Below, in pieces: positions 29,785 to 39,944 of a stretch of 50,427 bases of DNA (positions within the stretch are counted from its first letter, which is position 1; every line of letters begins with the position of its first letter). The translations under genes and the position numbers were made by a program. The notes under the pieces were generated by a model. It saw only the letters and a list, made by a program, of their open reading frames with translations, searched no databases and was not told where the DNA came from. Origin of the DNA: Hyphomicrobiales bacterium (lineage in GTDB: Bacteria; Pseudomonadota; Alphaproteobacteria; Rhizobiales; Beijerinckiaceae); the NCBI GenBank assembly GCA_947455455.1, contig CANGOE010000011.1, positions 1 to 50,427 on the forward strand, given 5' to 3'.

Positions 29785-32529
29785 TTAATCATGTGCCTTG
29801 CCGAGCGTGATAAGGCGGTAGAGCTGGTCGAGCGCCTCGCGCGGGGTCAGGCTGTCGGGATCAAGGGCTTGCAGGGCTTGGCGCAAGGGATCCGGTTGGG
29901 TTTGTTGAGGGGTTTGTGCCTGTGGGATATGGGATCGGACCGGAACCGAAAAGAGTGGGAGATCATCTACCATCCGGTCGATCGGCGCGCGTTGATCCTG
30001 TGTTTCCAACTCGGTCAGGATCACTTGTGCGCGGTCGATGACGGCATGCGGCAGGCCTGCCAGTTTGGCCACCTGAATGCCATAGCTCCGGTCCGCCACG
30101 CCGGTGATCACCTCGTGCAGAAACACCACATCGCCGCGATATTCCGTCACGCGCAGGGTCAACAGATGCAGGCGGTTCAGCTTTTTGGCCAGAGCCGTCA
30201 ATTCGTGAAAATGGGTGGCAAACAGGCCGCGACAGCGGTTTTGTTCATGCAGATGTTCAATTGTTGCCCAGGCAATCGACAGGCCGTCATAGGTGGCGGT
30301 GCCACGGCCGATTTCATCGAGAATCACCAGCGAGCGTTCGGTGGCCTGATTGAGAATGGCGGCGGTTTCGATCATTTCGACCATGAAGGTCGAACGCCCC
30401 CGTGCCAGATCATCGGCCGCTCCGACGCGGGAAAACAACCGGTCGACCAGACCGATATGGGCACGGCTGGCCGGGACATAACTGCCCATTTGGGCCAGAA
30501 CCGCCAATAAAGCGTTTTGACGCAAAAAGGTTGATTTACCGGCCATGTTCGGGCCGGTCATCAGGGCAATACAGCCGTGGCTTTGCCCCTGATCACGGCT
30601 CAATTCGGTCTCATTGGCCACAAAACTATGGCCGTCGCGCTTCAAAGCGGCTTCCACCACCGGATGGCGGCCGTTTTCGATATGGAAAGCCAGAGAGTCA
30701 TCGACAATCGGTCGCGTCCATCCGCCTTCTTCGGCGCGTTCGGCCAAAGCCGAAGCCACATCAAGCTGGGCCAGTGCATCCGCCAGCGCTTTGATGGTGC
30801 TCTCTACCTTCAACACGGCATGGGCGAGTTCGTCGAAAATGCCCAATTCCAGTGCCAAGGCGCGATCGGCGGCCGAGGCGATCTTGCTCTCCAGCTCGTT
30901 CAACTCGGTGGTTGAAAAGCGCATTGCCCCCTGCATGGTCTGGCGATGCACAAACAGCGCCTGATGCGGGGGTTTCAGCAGGTCTTCGCCGATGGTTTGC
31001 GGCACTTCGACAAAATAGCCGAGGAAATTATTGTGTTTGATCCGCAATGTTTTGGCATTGGTGGCTTCGGCATATTGGGCCTGCAAACCGGCAATCACCT
31101 GTCGGCTGGCATCGCGCAGGGCGCGGGTTTGATCAAGCTCTTCCGAAAATCCGGCGGCGATGAAACCGCCATCGCGTGTCCGCAATGGCAGAGTCTCATC
31201 CAGGGCCTGTTGCATCAGCTCCGGCAAACCGCGATCCAACTGGCCGAGAGCCTGATGGGCTTTGCGCACTTCGGCGGGCTGGCCGCTGTGTTGGCCGAGC
31301 AATTCACCCACCATGAGAGCGGCCAGCATGCTGTCACGCAGGCTGGCGAGATCGCGCGGCCCGCCCCGTCCCATCGCCAGACGCGACAAAGCGCGGGCCA
31401 GATCCGGCGCACCGCGCAAAATGCGGCGCATATCGGCTCGCAAAGCCCGGTTCTGGTGGAAAAAATCGATGGCATCCAACCGCTCGGCAATGATTGTGAC
31501 ATTGGTCAGCGGACCCGAGAGCCGCTCGCCCAGCAAGCGGGCACCGCCGGGTGTGACGGTGCGGTCGAGGGTGGCCAGCAGACTGCCCTGCTTTTCGCCC
31601 GACAATGTGCGCGACAATTCCAGATTGGCGCGGGTGGCGGCATCGAGCCGCATCCCGCCCGCCAGAGAATCCGAGACCGGAACCGACAAAGGCGGGCGTG
31701 CGCCCAATTGCGTGCGTTCGATATAGACGATGATGGCGGCTGCGGCGATGACTTCGGCACGGCTGAGTGTGCCGAATCCCGATAACGTTCCGACTCCGAA
31801 ATAATCCAGTAAACGCTTCTCTGACGAGGTGAAATCGAACCCTTCACGCGCCAAAGGCGTGATGGAACTGCCGCTTTCACGCCAGACATGTTGAAGGGCC
31901 GGTTCTTCAAAAATGCTGTCGGGGATCAGCAATTCGCGCGGCTGATAGCGGCTGAGTTCAGCACCGAGCGCCAGATCTTCGACCTCGCGGGTGACAAAGC
32001 GTCCGGTTGAAATATCGGTAGCGGCCAAACCGTATAGCCAGCCGCCGTCGGGACGGCGCACCCGCCCGATGGCGGCCAGCCAGTTGGCGGTTGCGGGATC
32101 AAGCAGGGTCTCTTCGGTCAGCGTGCCGGGGGTCACCAGCCGCACCACATCGCGCCTGACCACCGATTTGGCGCCGCGCTTTTTCGCCTCTGCCGGATCT
32201 TCGGTCTGCTCGCAGACTGCAACGCGATGTCCGGCGGCGATCAGCCGTTGCAGATAGTCATCGGCCCGGTCGACCGGCACACCGCACATCGGGATATCTT
32301 CGCCGTGATGCTTGCCGCGCTTGGTCAGCACGATGCCCAAAGTGCGCGAGGCCACTTCGGCATCGCGGAAAAACAATTCGTAAAAATCGCCCATCCGGTA
32401 AAACAGCAATGAATCCGGATTGGCTGATTTGATTTCGATAAATTGCGCCATCATCGGCGTGGTCTGGCTGTCAGCCACCATCAGGGCCGGCGGTGTGGCG
32501 GAGGTGTTTTGGGCGGGCAAATCATTCAT
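29785..32529 (-). CDS. mutS: DNA mismatch repair protein MutS
   Basis: Mismatch-recognition ATPase. The 914-residue protein opens the mismatch-binding domain with [31 protein letters not shown], in which FYxxE is the base-stacking clamp, and carries the ABC-type Walker [10 protein letters not shown], Walker [14 protein letters not shown] and the ST(F)MVEM signature. The full domain set, with a C-terminal tail, is present. The ATG at 32529 has no evident ribosome site and the first ~24 residues are variable, so a slightly different start is possible. Divergent from hrpB. Confidence 0.97.
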   Translation of the reverse strand: MNDLPAQNTSATPPALMVADSQTTPMMAQFIEIKSANPDSLLFYRMGDFYELFFRDAEVASRTLGIVLTKRGKHHGEDIPMCGVPVDRADDYLQRLIAAGHRVAVCEQTEDPAEAKKRGAKSVVRRDVVRLVTPGTLTEETLLDPATANWLAAIGRVRRPDGGWLYGLAATDISTGRFVTREVEDLALGAELSRYQPRELLIPDSIFEEPALQHVWRESGSSITPLAREGFDFTSSEKRLLDYFGVGTLSGFGTLSRAEVIAAAAIIVYIERTQLGARPPLSVPVSDSLAGGMRLDAATRANLELSRTLSGEKQGSLLATLDRTVTPGGARLLGERLSGPLTNVTIIAERLDAIDFFHQNRALRADMRRILRGAPDLARALSRLAMGRGGPRDLASLRDSMLAALMVGELLGQHSGQPAEVRKAHQALGQLDRGLPELMQQALDETLPLRTRDGGFIAAGFSEELDQTRALRDASRQVIAGLQAQYAEATNAKTLRIKHNNFLGYFVEVPQTIGEDLLKPPHQALFVHRQTMQGAMRFSTTELNELESKIASAADRALALELGIFDELAHAVLKVESTIKALADALAQLDVASALAERAEEGGWTRPIVDDSLAFHIENGRHPVVEAALKRDGHSFVANETELSRDQGQSHGCIALMTGPNMAGKSTFLRQNALLAVLAQMGSYVPASRAHIGLVDRLFSRVGAADDLARGRSTFMVEMIETAAILNQATERSLVILDEIGRGTATYDGLSIAWATIEHLHEQNRCRGLFATHFHELTALAKKLNRLHLLTLRVTEYRGDVVFLHEVITGVADRSYGIQVAKLAGLPHAVIDRAQVILTELETQDQRAPIDRMVDDLPLFSVPVRSHIPQAQTPQQTQPDPLRQALQALDPDSLTPREALDQLYRLITLGKAHD

Positions 32530-32632
32530 GCGCGTAAACTAGCAAAGCTTTGTCGTTGTTTCATCGTTTCTGATGCGGGGAAACGGCTTTCTCCCAAACA
32601 AAATCGGGGTGATGCCTCTTTAAGGGCTTTGA

Positions 32633-32661
32633 TTGAGCCGGGCCGGATAGCCCGCTATAAG
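32633..32661 (+). promoter_or_regulatory. Promoter of hrpB
   Basis: TTGAGC (32633-32638) and TATAAG (32656-32661) are spaced by 17 bases, a good sigma-70-type fit. The expected start, about 7 nt downstream, falls at the hrpB ATG (32668), implying a leaderless or near-leaderless mRNA. Confidence 0.5.
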
Positions 32662-32667
32662 GCAGGC

Positions 32668-35145
32668 ATGACGTTTCGCACCCCTTTGCCGATTGATGAT
32701 GTTCTGGAGGAACTGAAGGCCGCCTTGCGGGGCGGGGGCAATGCCGTGCTGGTCGCACCACCGGGTGCAGGCAAAACCACGCGGGTTCCTCTGGCTTTGC
32801 TGGAAGAGGCATGGCGCGGCGACAAGCGTATTCTGGTGCTGGAACCGCGGCGGTTGGCGGCCCGTTCGGCCGCCATGCGGATGGCTTCCGAATTGGGGGA
32901 GGCTTTGGGTGAGCGGGTCGGTTTGCGGGTGCGTCTTGGGTCGCAGACCGGACCCAAAACCCGGATCGAGGTGATTACCGAGGGTATTTTCACCCGTATG
33001 ATATTGGACGATCCCGAACTTGGCTCGGTGGCGGCGGTGTTGTTTGACGAGTTCCACGAACGCTCGCTGGATGCCGATCTCGGTCTGGCACTGGCGCTGG
33101 ATGCGCAACGCGGCTTCAATCCGGATTTGCGGATTGTCGTCATGTCGGCCACGCTTGACGGCGCACGGGTGGCCGGTTTGCTGGACAATGCGCCGGTGAT
33201 CCGCAGTGAGGGTCGCAGTTTTCCGGTCGAGACCCGTTATCGTGGCCGTGATCCCTCCAAACGGCTCGAGGACGAGATCATCGCTTGTGTGCAATATGCG
33301 CTGGCCCATGACGAGGGTTCGATCCTGGTGTTCCTGCCCGGACAAGGTGAAATCATCCGCATAGCCAAGCGACTGCAAGAGCTGATCCGCAATCCCGATA
33401 TTGTGGTTGCCCCGCTTTATGGGGCGATGGATGCGGCGGCGCAGGATCTGGCCGTGCGGCCCTGCCCCGCACGGCGGCGTAAAATCGTGCTGGCCACCTC
33501 GATTGCCGAGACATCCTTGACGATTGAGGATGTGCGGATTGTGATCGACAGTGGCCAGTCACGCGTGCCGCGCTACGAACCCGATATCGGCATGACACGG
33601 CTGGAAACGGTGCGGGTGTCGCGGGCCGCGGCGGACCAACGGCGCGGACGGGCGGGTCGTACCGCTCCCGGCATCGCCTATCGCCTCTGGGAAGAAGCGG
33701 CCGAAGGCGCACTTGAGCCGTTCCAGACCCCCGAGATCATGGCGGCCGATCTGTCATCGCTGGTGCTCGATTGCGCGGCATGGGGCGAGCATGATCCGCG
33801 GCGGCTGTCGATGCTCGATCCCCCGCCCTTGCCGGCATTGACCGAAGCCCGCAACCTGCTGACCGCACTGGATGCCTTGACTGAAGACGGGCGGCTGACC
33901 GGGATCGGCCAGAAAATCAGGGCATTGCCTTTGCCGCCCCGTTTGGGACGAATGATCATTTCGGCTCAGGAACAAGACAATGTTTCATTGGCAGTCGAAA
34001 TTGCCGCCGTGTTAACCGAGCGGGGTTTGGGCGGTGACGTTATTGATGTCGTACACCGGATCGAGTTGTTCCGGCGGGATCGCGGAGCGCGGGCGCAGGA
34101 TATGCGCCGTCTGGCGGATCAATGGATCAGGATGGTTGGCGGCAAGCCTGAAACGCGTGACAGGCCGGCGGTGGACCGGTTCGAGGCCGGTGCGGTGCTC
34201 GCTCTGGCTTTTCCCGATCGGGTGGCAAAAGCGCGTGGACCTGCCGGTACATTTTTGATGGCCAATGGCCGTGCGGCATCGGTGCCGCCGCATGATGCTT
34301 TGGCCACCTGTGATTATCTGGCAATTGCCGAAGTGACGGGTCGTGCCTCGTCCGCCCGCATCATGGCGGCGGCTCCTTTGGATATACAGGATCTTGAACG
34401 GGTGTTTTCGGCATCGATCAAGCGGCAGGAGCGGCTGGTTTTCGACCGCGAGGCCTTGGCCTTGCGCTGTCGCGCGGTCCAGACGCTGGGTGCGTTGACC
34501 CTGTCCGAGCGGATGTTGCCGGTGCCCGATAGCGAGGAAGCGGCCATCTGTCTCGCCCGCGGCATTGCCGAAGCGGGTGTTGCCTGCCTGCCCTGGAGCA
34601 AGAGCCTGCGGCAATGGCGGGATCGGGTGGAATTTTTGCGGCGGGTTGATCCGGTCTGGCCCGATCTGTCGGATGAGGGATTGCAGGCCGAGGGCGCGGC
34701 CTGGCTGGTTCCGCATGTGCGCGGTATCGGCTCTGTGGCCAGATTGCCCGCCGACCGGCTTGATCAGGCTGTCAAGGATCTGCTGGACTGGACCTTGCGC
34801 AAGCGGCTGGATCAGGAAGCGCCTACCCATTTCATGGCCCCGACCGGCCAGGCACATCCGATTGATTACGAGGCCGAAGAAGGGCCGGTGCTGGCCATTC
34901 GTGTGCAGGAATTGTTCGGCTTGACCGCCCATCCGGCCATTGCGGGGGGGCGGCTGGCGCTGGTCCTGCATTTGCTGTCGCCTGCCCATCGGCCGATCCA
35001 GATCACCCGTGACCTGCCCGGCTTCTGGCGCGGATCATGGGCGGCCGTCAAAAGCGAGATGAAAGGGCGTTATCCCCGTCATGTCTGGCCCGATGATCCT
35101 TCGGCCGCCACACCGACCATGCGGGCCAAACCGCGCGGCACCTGA
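32668..35145 (+). CDS. hrpB: ATP-dependent helicase HrpB
   Basis: DEAH-type RNA helicase-like protein of 825 residues, normal length for the family. Visible motifs: Walker A APPGAGKT (30-37), DEFH box (127-130), motif III MSATLDG, motif VI QRRGRAGR and the HrpB-specific C-terminal domain. The ATG at 32668 was chosen because a promoter-like pair ends 6 bases upstream and earlier in-frame codons lack similarity. The cellular role of HrpB is not settled. It ends 2 bases before the convergent DUF1194 gene. Confidence 0.95.
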   Translation: MTFRTPLPIDDVLEELKAALRGGGNAVLVAPPGAGKTTRVPLALLEEAWRGDKRILVLEPRRLAARSAAMRMASELGEALGERVGLRVRLGSQTGPKTRIEVITEGIFTRMILDDPELGSVAAVLFDEFHERSLDADLGLALALDAQRGFNPDLRIVVMSATLDGARVAGLLDNAPVIRSEGRSFPVETRYRGRDPSKRLEDEIIACVQYALAHDEGSILVFLPGQGEIIRIAKRLQELIRNPDIVVAPLYGAMDAAAQDLAVRPCPARRRKIVLATSIAETSLTIEDVRIVIDSGQSRVPRYEPDIGMTRLETVRVSRAAADQRRGRAGRTAPGIAYRLWEEAAEGALEPFQTPEIMAADLSSLVLDCAAWGEHDPRRLSMLDPPPLPALTEARNLLTALDALTEDGRLTGIGQKIRALPLPPRLGRMIISAQEQDNVSLAVEIAAVLTERGLGGDVIDVVHRIELFRRDRGARAQDMRRLADQWIRMVGGKPETRDRPAVDRFEAGAVLALAFPDRVAKARGPAGTFLMANGRAASVPPHDALATCDYLAIAEVTGRASSARIMAAAPLDIQDLERVFSASIKRQERLVFDREALALRCRAVQTLGALTLSERMLPVPDSEEAAICLARGIAEAGVACLPWSKSLRQWRDRVEFLRRVDPVWPDLSDEGLQAEGAAWLVPHVRGIGSVARLPADRLDQAVKDLLDWTLRKRLDQEAPTHFMAPTGQAHPIDYEAEEGPVLAIRVQELFGLTAHPAIAGGRLALVLHLLSPAHRPIQITRDLPGFWRGSWAAVKSEMKGRYPRHVWPDDPSAATPTMRAKPRGT

Positions 35146-35147
35146 GT

Positions 35148-35984
35148 TCAGAAATCGCGGCCCCACCGCTCCTGCCACAGGCGTTCACCCGCAAAGCACG
35201 AGATGCGCGGCTCGGCCGCACTGGCATGCTGGACCAGCGCTTGTCGCGGGCTCGGAACAAGGCCGGAAATTTCTAGAATCAGCTTGGTGCGGGTGGCCTG
35301 GATAAATTGGGTGCGATCATTGATAGGGATAACAAAGGAGGCCGGGCCTCCCGTTACGCAATCCTCGTAATAGTGGTCGAGACGGTCGACATCCCTGAAC
35401 CGCTCGTTTGGACGGTTGAGAATGATCGGCAAGCCGTTGATAACGATGCCGGCCGCCACGGCTTCGTCGCGGGCCTTGTTGACCGGACGGCCATGATTGT
35501 TGGACCCGTCACCCGAAATATCGATCACCTGCCGGAAGCTCGAAAAGCCGTTATTGATGAATTGTTTGGCAGAAAAATCGATCGCGCCGGATATAGAGGT
35601 TCTTTGCAACCGTTGTGCGGGAATGGCCTCCAATACGGCAATAAATCGTTCCGCGCTGGCGGCTGAATCGATCACCATCCATGGCACGACGATGCGTTGG
35701 GAATATTCGCCCGCCCATTCGATATAGGTGACAGCAATTTTGCCGTGAATTCCCTTGTTGATGGCCTCGATCAACAAAGGCGAGCGCAGGGCCTCGATAT
35801 AGCCCTGGCGTTGCAAATATTGCTCTTCGGGATCCATCGAATAGGACACATCGACGGCAAAGACCAGTTCGACATCGGTCTGGACGGGGCCGTTGCGCGC
35901 TTGCGAAGGGTTTTGCATCAGGAGCGACAGGCCCCATGCAAGCACCAGCACCAGCATCCGTAATTGACGCAAGCCTTTGTTCAT
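35148..35984 (-). CDS. DUF1194 von Willebrand factor A-like exported protein
   Basis: A 278-residue protein with an N-terminal signal peptide (MNKGLRQLRMLVLVLAWGLS, cleavage probably after SQA near residue 29) and a VWA-type domain starting VELVFAVDVSYSMD, with the metal-site DxSxS at 45-49. DUF1194 is found mostly in alphaproteobacteria and has no assigned function. GAGG precedes the ATG at 35984; an upstream start at 36047 would place the signal peptide internally. It is divergent from ghrA. Confidence 0.87.
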   Translation of the reverse strand: MNKGLRQLRMLVLVLAWGLSLLMQNPSQARNGPVQTDVELVFAVDVSYSMDPEEQYLQRQGYIEALRSPLLIEAINKGIHGKIAVTYIEWAGEYSQRIVVPWMVIDSAASAERFIAVLEAIPAQRLQRTSISGAIDFSAKQFINNGFSSFRQVIDISGDGSNNHGRPVNKARDEAVAAGIVINGLPIILNRPNERFRDVDRLDHYYEDCVTGGPASFVIPINDRTQFIQATRTKLILEISGLVPSPRQALVQHASAAEPRISCFAGERLWQERWGRDF

Positions 35985-36113
35985 CACCAGCCTCAACCCG
36001 CACAGATTGACTGTGCCTATTGCGCGCAGAATTTGGCGATTGGTCAAGGTTCAAATCACCGGAGGTTTCAGCTAAGACTGTCGGCATGGCGGGTATGGGT
36101 GAAAGAGGATCAA

Positions 36114-37058
36114 ATGTCTGTTCTGGTTGCTGTCACGGGTTGGGATGTCGCGCATTGGGTCGAACGGTTTCAACGCCTGTTGCCCGGTCGCACTGTTGTC
36201 GCGTTGGGCGGGGATTATGACCCCGCAAGCATCCATTATGCCGTGAGCTGGAAGCATCCTGCGGGGTCTTTGTCGCAATTGCCTAATTTGAAGGCGATTT
36301 TCTCGCTGGGGGCGGGGGTTGACCATCTGCTGAATGATCCGCACCTGCCCGACGTGCCGGTGACGCGGGTGGTTGATGCCGATCTGACCGCACGGATGAG
36401 TGAATATGTGGTGATGCATGCCTTGATGGTGTTGCGCCAGCAACGCCGTTACCAGAAACAGCAGGCCCAAACCCTTTGGCTGGATGACCGCGACCAGCCC
36501 GCCGCACAGGATGTGCGGGTCGGGGTGATGGGCTTGGGTGTGTTGGGCCGCGATGCCTTGCACAAGCTGAAAGTCATGGGTTTTTCCGTGTCGGGCTGGA
36601 GCCGTTCGGCCCATCACATCGACGGGGTGACGTGCTTTTCCGGCGAAGACGGGTTGAAACCCTTTCTGGCACAGACCGATATTCTCGTGGTGCTGTTGCC
36701 ATTAACCCCCGATACCAAGGGGATGATCAATAAAGACGTGCTGAAAGGACTGGCGCAGGACGGGGCTTTGCAAAAGCCGGTTCTGATCAATGCCGGACGC
36801 GGCGGCTTGCAGAACGAGGTCGATATTCTGGCCTGTCTGGAGGATGGCAGTCTGGGAGAAGCCATTCTTGATGTGTTCGAGACCGAGCCTCTGCCTGCGG
36901 CCTCGCCGCTCTGGACCCATCCTTGTGTGGTGGTGTCACCGCACAATGCCGCCATGTCTGCCCCCGATGCGATCGGTCAATTGGTGGCCAGACAGATCGG
37001 GCGGATGGAACAGGGCCAACCCTTGTTGCATCTGGTCGAGATGAAGCGCGGTTATTAA
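36114..37058 (+). CDS. ghrA: Glyoxylate/hydroxypyruvate reductase A
   Basis: NAD(P)H-dependent D-2-hydroxyacid dehydrogenase of the GhrA branch, reducing glyoxylate to glycolate and hydroxypyruvate to glycerate. The 314-residue protein shows the nucleotide loop GLGVLG (140-145) and the catalytic triad Arg229 (INAGRGG), Glu257 (VFETEPL) and His277 (SPHNA). AGAGGA precedes the ATG at 36114; upstream codons do not match the family. Substrate preference within the family is inferred. Confidence 0.9.
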   Translation: MSVLVAVTGWDVAHWVERFQRLLPGRTVVALGGDYDPASIHYAVSWKHPAGSLSQLPNLKAIFSLGAGVDHLLNDPHLPDVPVTRVVDADLTARMSEYVVMHALMVLRQQRRYQKQQAQTLWLDDRDQPAAQDVRVGVMGLGVLGRDALHKLKVMGFSVSGWSRSAHHIDGVTCFSGEDGLKPFLAQTDILVVLLPLTPDTKGMINKDVLKGLAQDGALQKPVLINAGRGGLQNEVDILACLEDGSLGEAILDVFETEPLPAASPLWTHPCVVVSPHNAAMSAPDAIGQLVARQIGRMEQGQPLLHLVEMKRGY

Positions 37059-37079
37059 CAAAGGCCGGATGGGGCCGAA

Positions 37080-37943
37080 TTATTTCGGTAGCGGATCAAG
37101 CCTTTTGATCGTTGAAATATCATTGCCCGATTTGGCCAGTATCTGCCCGCGGGCGACGGCCAGCGGCTCGTGAATACAGGCCATATGGTGACCATTGGCA
37201 TGGAGAAGAGTGTCGGTATCCAGCATGATGCCGACATGGCCTTTCCAGAACACCAGATCATTGCGCCGCAGGCGGGAGGCAAAGGAAACCGCGTGGCCGA
37301 TTTCGCGCTCCTGCATATCGCTGTCGCGCGGACACGGGATGGCACAGGCTTGAAAAGCCAGCTGCACAAGACCGGAGCAATCCATGCCGAGTGACGAACG
37401 TCCGCCCCATAAATAGGGCGCGCCTGCCATCATCGTTGCGAAAATAGCGGGATCCTCGGCCATATAATCGATCGGAAACAGATGACCCGAGATCACAAAT
37501 CCGCCTCCGGCAAGGGCAGAAAATCCGTCTTTGTCCTGGACAATGGTGAGTTGCGACCCGAAAGACAGCGCCATGACGGGGGCTGATTTGATGCTTGGAC
37601 CGGGATAGACAAAACTGCGTAACGACCCGATCCGGTGGGTGGGTTCTGTGACCGCAGGCACCAGAAGGTCGGACGGGACATAGCCGACATAGTGATCGCC
37701 CGTCATCTGGCCCCAACACCAGCCGTCCTCTGTGCGCTCGTAGCACATCAGGGTTTCACCGAACAGCATTTCGCTATGCATCGGGCCATCCGAACGCGGT
37801 GCGCCAAACAGGGGAGCGGTGGGGGCAACCACCTGCATCAAGATACCCTTGGCATAGCGTTCAGCGGGAATAATGCCTTGCCAATGTTCGGCGGCAAGAT
37901 CGGGGCGGGCGGCAGTAATGCGGGGATCAAATGTGGCTTGCAT
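37080..37943 (-). CDS. NlpC/P60 family cysteine peptidase with SH3-like domains
   Basis: A 287-residue cell-wall peptide hydrolase-like protein. Two bacterial SH3-like regions (about 35-95 and 105-155) precede an NlpC/P60 catalytic domain with Cys189 (MDCSGLVQLA), His236 (WKGHVGIM) and a third polar residue, His248. Family members of this layout cleave gamma-D-glutamyl-diaminopimelate or -lysine bonds in muropeptides. No signal peptide is seen, favouring cytoplasmic recycling of imported murein peptides. The ATG at 37943 starts 15 bases after the MarR gene. The nearby leucyl aminopeptidase would finish such peptides. Confidence 0.88.
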   Translation of the reverse strand: MQATFDPRITAARPDLAAEHWQGIIPAERYAKGILMQVVAPTAPLFGAPRSDGPMHSEMLFGETLMCYERTEDGWCWGQMTGDHYVGYVPSDLLVPAVTEPTHRIGSLRSFVYPGPSIKSAPVMALSFGSQLTIVQDKDGFSALAGGGFVISGHLFPIDYMAEDPAIFATMMAGAPYLWGGRSSLGMDCSGLVQLAFQACAIPCPRDSDMQEREIGHAVSFASRLRRNDLVFWKGHVGIMLDTDTLLHANGHHMACIHEPLAVARGQILAKSGNDISTIKRLDPLPK

Positions 37944-37958
37944 GCTCGTTCAATTCAT

Positions 37959-38309
37959 TCAGGAAGGAAGTGTCTGGGCGCGGCTGACCATAAAGTCACC
38001 GAGCTTTTCGACAAACAAGGCCCCTTTGACAGTGCGCTGGATCAGGACATTGCGTTTGTCTGCGGGATCACGGCGGCGCGCTACCAGTTCGAGACGGCCC
38101 AGACTGTCAAGCGCACGGGTAATGACAGGCTTGGTCACTTTGAGCTTTTGCGCCACACCCCGCACCGTATGGGGAGGGAGCTCCAGATAGACGGTCAGCA
38201 AGATACTGAGCTGGCGTACGGTCAGACCCGATTCATCAAGATGGACCAGATCAAGCACACTGTCGTGCCACAACTTCAGGGCTTGGCCGGGTCTGAGATG
38301 GAGGGACAT
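37959..38309 (-). CDS. MarR-family transcriptional regulator
   Basis: A 116-residue winged-helix protein: helix-turn-helix around TVRGVAQKLKVTKPVITRALDSLGRL, followed by the wing with RRRDPADKRNVLIQ, the MarR DxRN-type motif. AGGAG lies at good spacing before the ATG at 38309; a longer start at 38354 overlaps the promoter. A -35/-10 pair and a 16-bp imperfect palindrome lie immediately upstream, consistent with autoregulation. It probably controls itself and the following NlpC/P60 gene. The ligand is unknown. Confidence 0.87.
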   Translation of the reverse strand: MSLHLRPGQALKLWHDSVLDLVHLDESGLTVRQLSILLTVYLELPPHTVRGVAQKLKVTKPVITRALDSLGRLELVARRRDPADKRNVLIQRTVKGALFVEKLGDFMVSRAQTLPS

Positions 38310-38335
38310 AGGCACTCCTCGATTGTTACGCAACC

Positions 38336-38364
38336 GATATAGTGCAGGCGCCATCCTTAATCAA
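38336..38364 (-). promoter_or_regulatory. Promoter of the marR-NlpC/P60 operon
   Basis: On the minus strand TTGATT (38364-38359) and TATATC (38341-38336) are separated by exactly 17 bases. The expected transcript starts about 20 bases before the MarR ATG. Confidence 0.55.
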
Positions 38365-38372
38365 TGGGTTAA
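38357..38372. promoter_or_regulatory. Likely MarR operator
   Basis: TTAATCAATGGGTTAA is a 16-bp inverted repeat with one mismatched pair. It overlaps the -35 box of the marR promoter. MarR proteins commonly bind such palindromes to repress themselves; binding here is inferred. Confidence 0.45.
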
Positions 38373-38379
38373 TTCTCCA

Positions 38380-39783
38380 TCAATGACCATAGCGGGCTTT
38401 CAGCAAAGCCAAAGTCAGGCGAGCGGCCTGTGGCTCGCCGCCCTCACTGCGTCCCGGACGGGCTGAAGGAGTCCAGCCGAAAATATCGAAATGCACGTAA
38501 TCCTTGGCCTGTTCGCAGAAACGGTCGAGAAACAGCGCGGCGGTGATCGAACCGGCAAAGCCGCCGCTCGAAACATGATTGATATCGGCAATTTTGGAAT
38601 CGAGCATCGAGCGGTAACGGTTCCAGAGCGGCAACCGCCAGACCGGATCATGCACCGCGCGACCCAATTGCATGATCTGTTCGGCCAGCGCATCGTTTTT
38701 GGTGTAAAAGGGCGGCAGATCGGGACCGAGTGCCACGCGGGCCGCACCGGTCAGGGTCGCATATTGCAAGACCAGCTCCGGCTTGTCCTCATCGGCCAGA
38801 CACAGCGCATCGGCCAAAATCAACCGGCCCTCGGCATCGGTATTGCCGATTTCGACACTCAGCCCCTTGCGGCTGGACAAGACATCGCCGGGACGGAAGG
38901 CCGATCCCGAAATTGCGTTTTCCACGGCCGGAATCAGCACCCGCAGGCGCACCGGCAGATTGGCGGCCATAATCATCGAGGCGGCCGCAAGCGCGGTGGC
39001 GGCACCGCCCATATCCTTTTTCATCAACAACATCGAGGCATCGGGCTTGATGTTGAGACCGCCGGTATCAAATGCCACGCCTTTGCCGATCAGGGTGACT
39101 TTGGGATGGTTGGCTTCGCCCCAAACCAGATCGATCAGCCGCGGTGCACGGGTCGAAGCGCGGCCGACAGCATGGATCATCGGATAATTGGCATCCAGAA
39201 GATCATCGCCACGGGTCACGGCAATCGTGGCACAAAACTGGTCGGCCAGCGCGCAGGCGGCATCTTCGATGTCCTGCGGTCCCATGTCATTGGCGGGCGT
39301 ATTGATGAGATCGCGGCCCATGAACACCGCTTTGGCAATGGCACTGACGGCATGGCCATCCACACCTTCGGGGATCACAAGCTGGCGCGGTTGCTGGTCA
39401 TTCTGTTTGTAGCGCGTGAAGCGGTAGGAACCGAGCACGAAGGCCAGCACAGCCAATTCGGCATCCGGCCAGCCACTATCGAGCCGGTATTGTCCAGCGG
39501 GCAAGAGCTGGGGCAGACGGCCTGCCGCAAAAATCCCGTCCTCGCTGGCACCCTCGCCCAAGCCGAACAAGACTGCGACAGTTTGGCCGGTGGCATCGGG
39601 CAGGCACAGGCATGTGCCGTCCTTGCCCGTAAAGCCCTGTGCTTTGGCGAATTGCGCGGCGACCGGCCCGAAACGCATCGCGGCTTCGCTCCAGTTCCGG
39701 CTTTGAACCGCCACAACCGGAATGGCCGCATTGTCTGATTCAAGCAAAACGGGGTGCAAAACTGGGGTCGGGGGCGTGCGCAT
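38380..39783 (-). CDS. M17 family leucyl aminopeptidase
   Basis: Two-metal cytosolic aminopeptidase of 467 residues. The C-terminal catalytic domain carries VTLIGKGVAFDTGGLNIKP with the metal-binding lysine and aspartate, KKDMGGAA, and the family signature NTDAEGRLILADAL. The N-terminal domain is divergent from E. coli PepA, as is usual for alphaproteobacterial paralogues, so no gene symbol is given. A GGATGG sequence precedes the ATG at 39783. It lies upstream of the MarR-NlpC/P60 pair on the same strand, a grouping that suggests joint turnover of cell-wall peptides. Confidence 0.93.
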   Translation of the reverse strand: MRTPPTPVLHPVLLESDNAAIPVVAVQSRNWSEAAMRFGPVAAQFAKAQGFTGKDGTCLCLPDATGQTVAVLFGLGEGASEDGIFAAGRLPQLLPAGQYRLDSGWPDAELAVLAFVLGSYRFTRYKQNDQQPRQLVIPEGVDGHAVSAIAKAVFMGRDLINTPANDMGPQDIEDAACALADQFCATIAVTRGDDLLDANYPMIHAVGRASTRAPRLIDLVWGEANHPKVTLIGKGVAFDTGGLNIKPDASMLLMKKDMGGAATALAAASMIMAANLPVRLRVLIPAVENAISGSAFRPGDVLSSRKGLSVEIGNTDAEGRLILADALCLADEDKPELVLQYATLTGAARVALGPDLPPFYTKNDALAEQIMQLGRAVHDPVWRLPLWNRYRSMLDSKIADINHVSSGGFAGSITAALFLDRFCEQAKDYVHFDIFGWTPSARPGRSEGGEPQAARLTLALLKARYGH

Positions 39784-39944
39784 TCATCCATCCAATCGTC
39801 AATATCGGTCGAGGGCGTCATTTGATCCCAAGCCCGTGCCAGATGCAAATGGTTCAAGAGAAGCCGACTGACTGAAAGCGGGCTTTAACCCAATATTAAG
39901 GATAAATCGCTATGGTTTCCATCCATTGGGTATGGAGCCGGATG

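Noticed and set aside
34012-34989. 325-codon open frame antisense to hrpB
   Set aside because: Falls wholly inside hrpB, whose motifs are intact; composition is that of a reverse-frame shadow.
38357-38372. Same TTAA-spaced sequence upstream of marR considered as a CtrA site
   Set aside because: The spacing is 8 bases rather than 7; a MarR operator explains the inverted repeat better.
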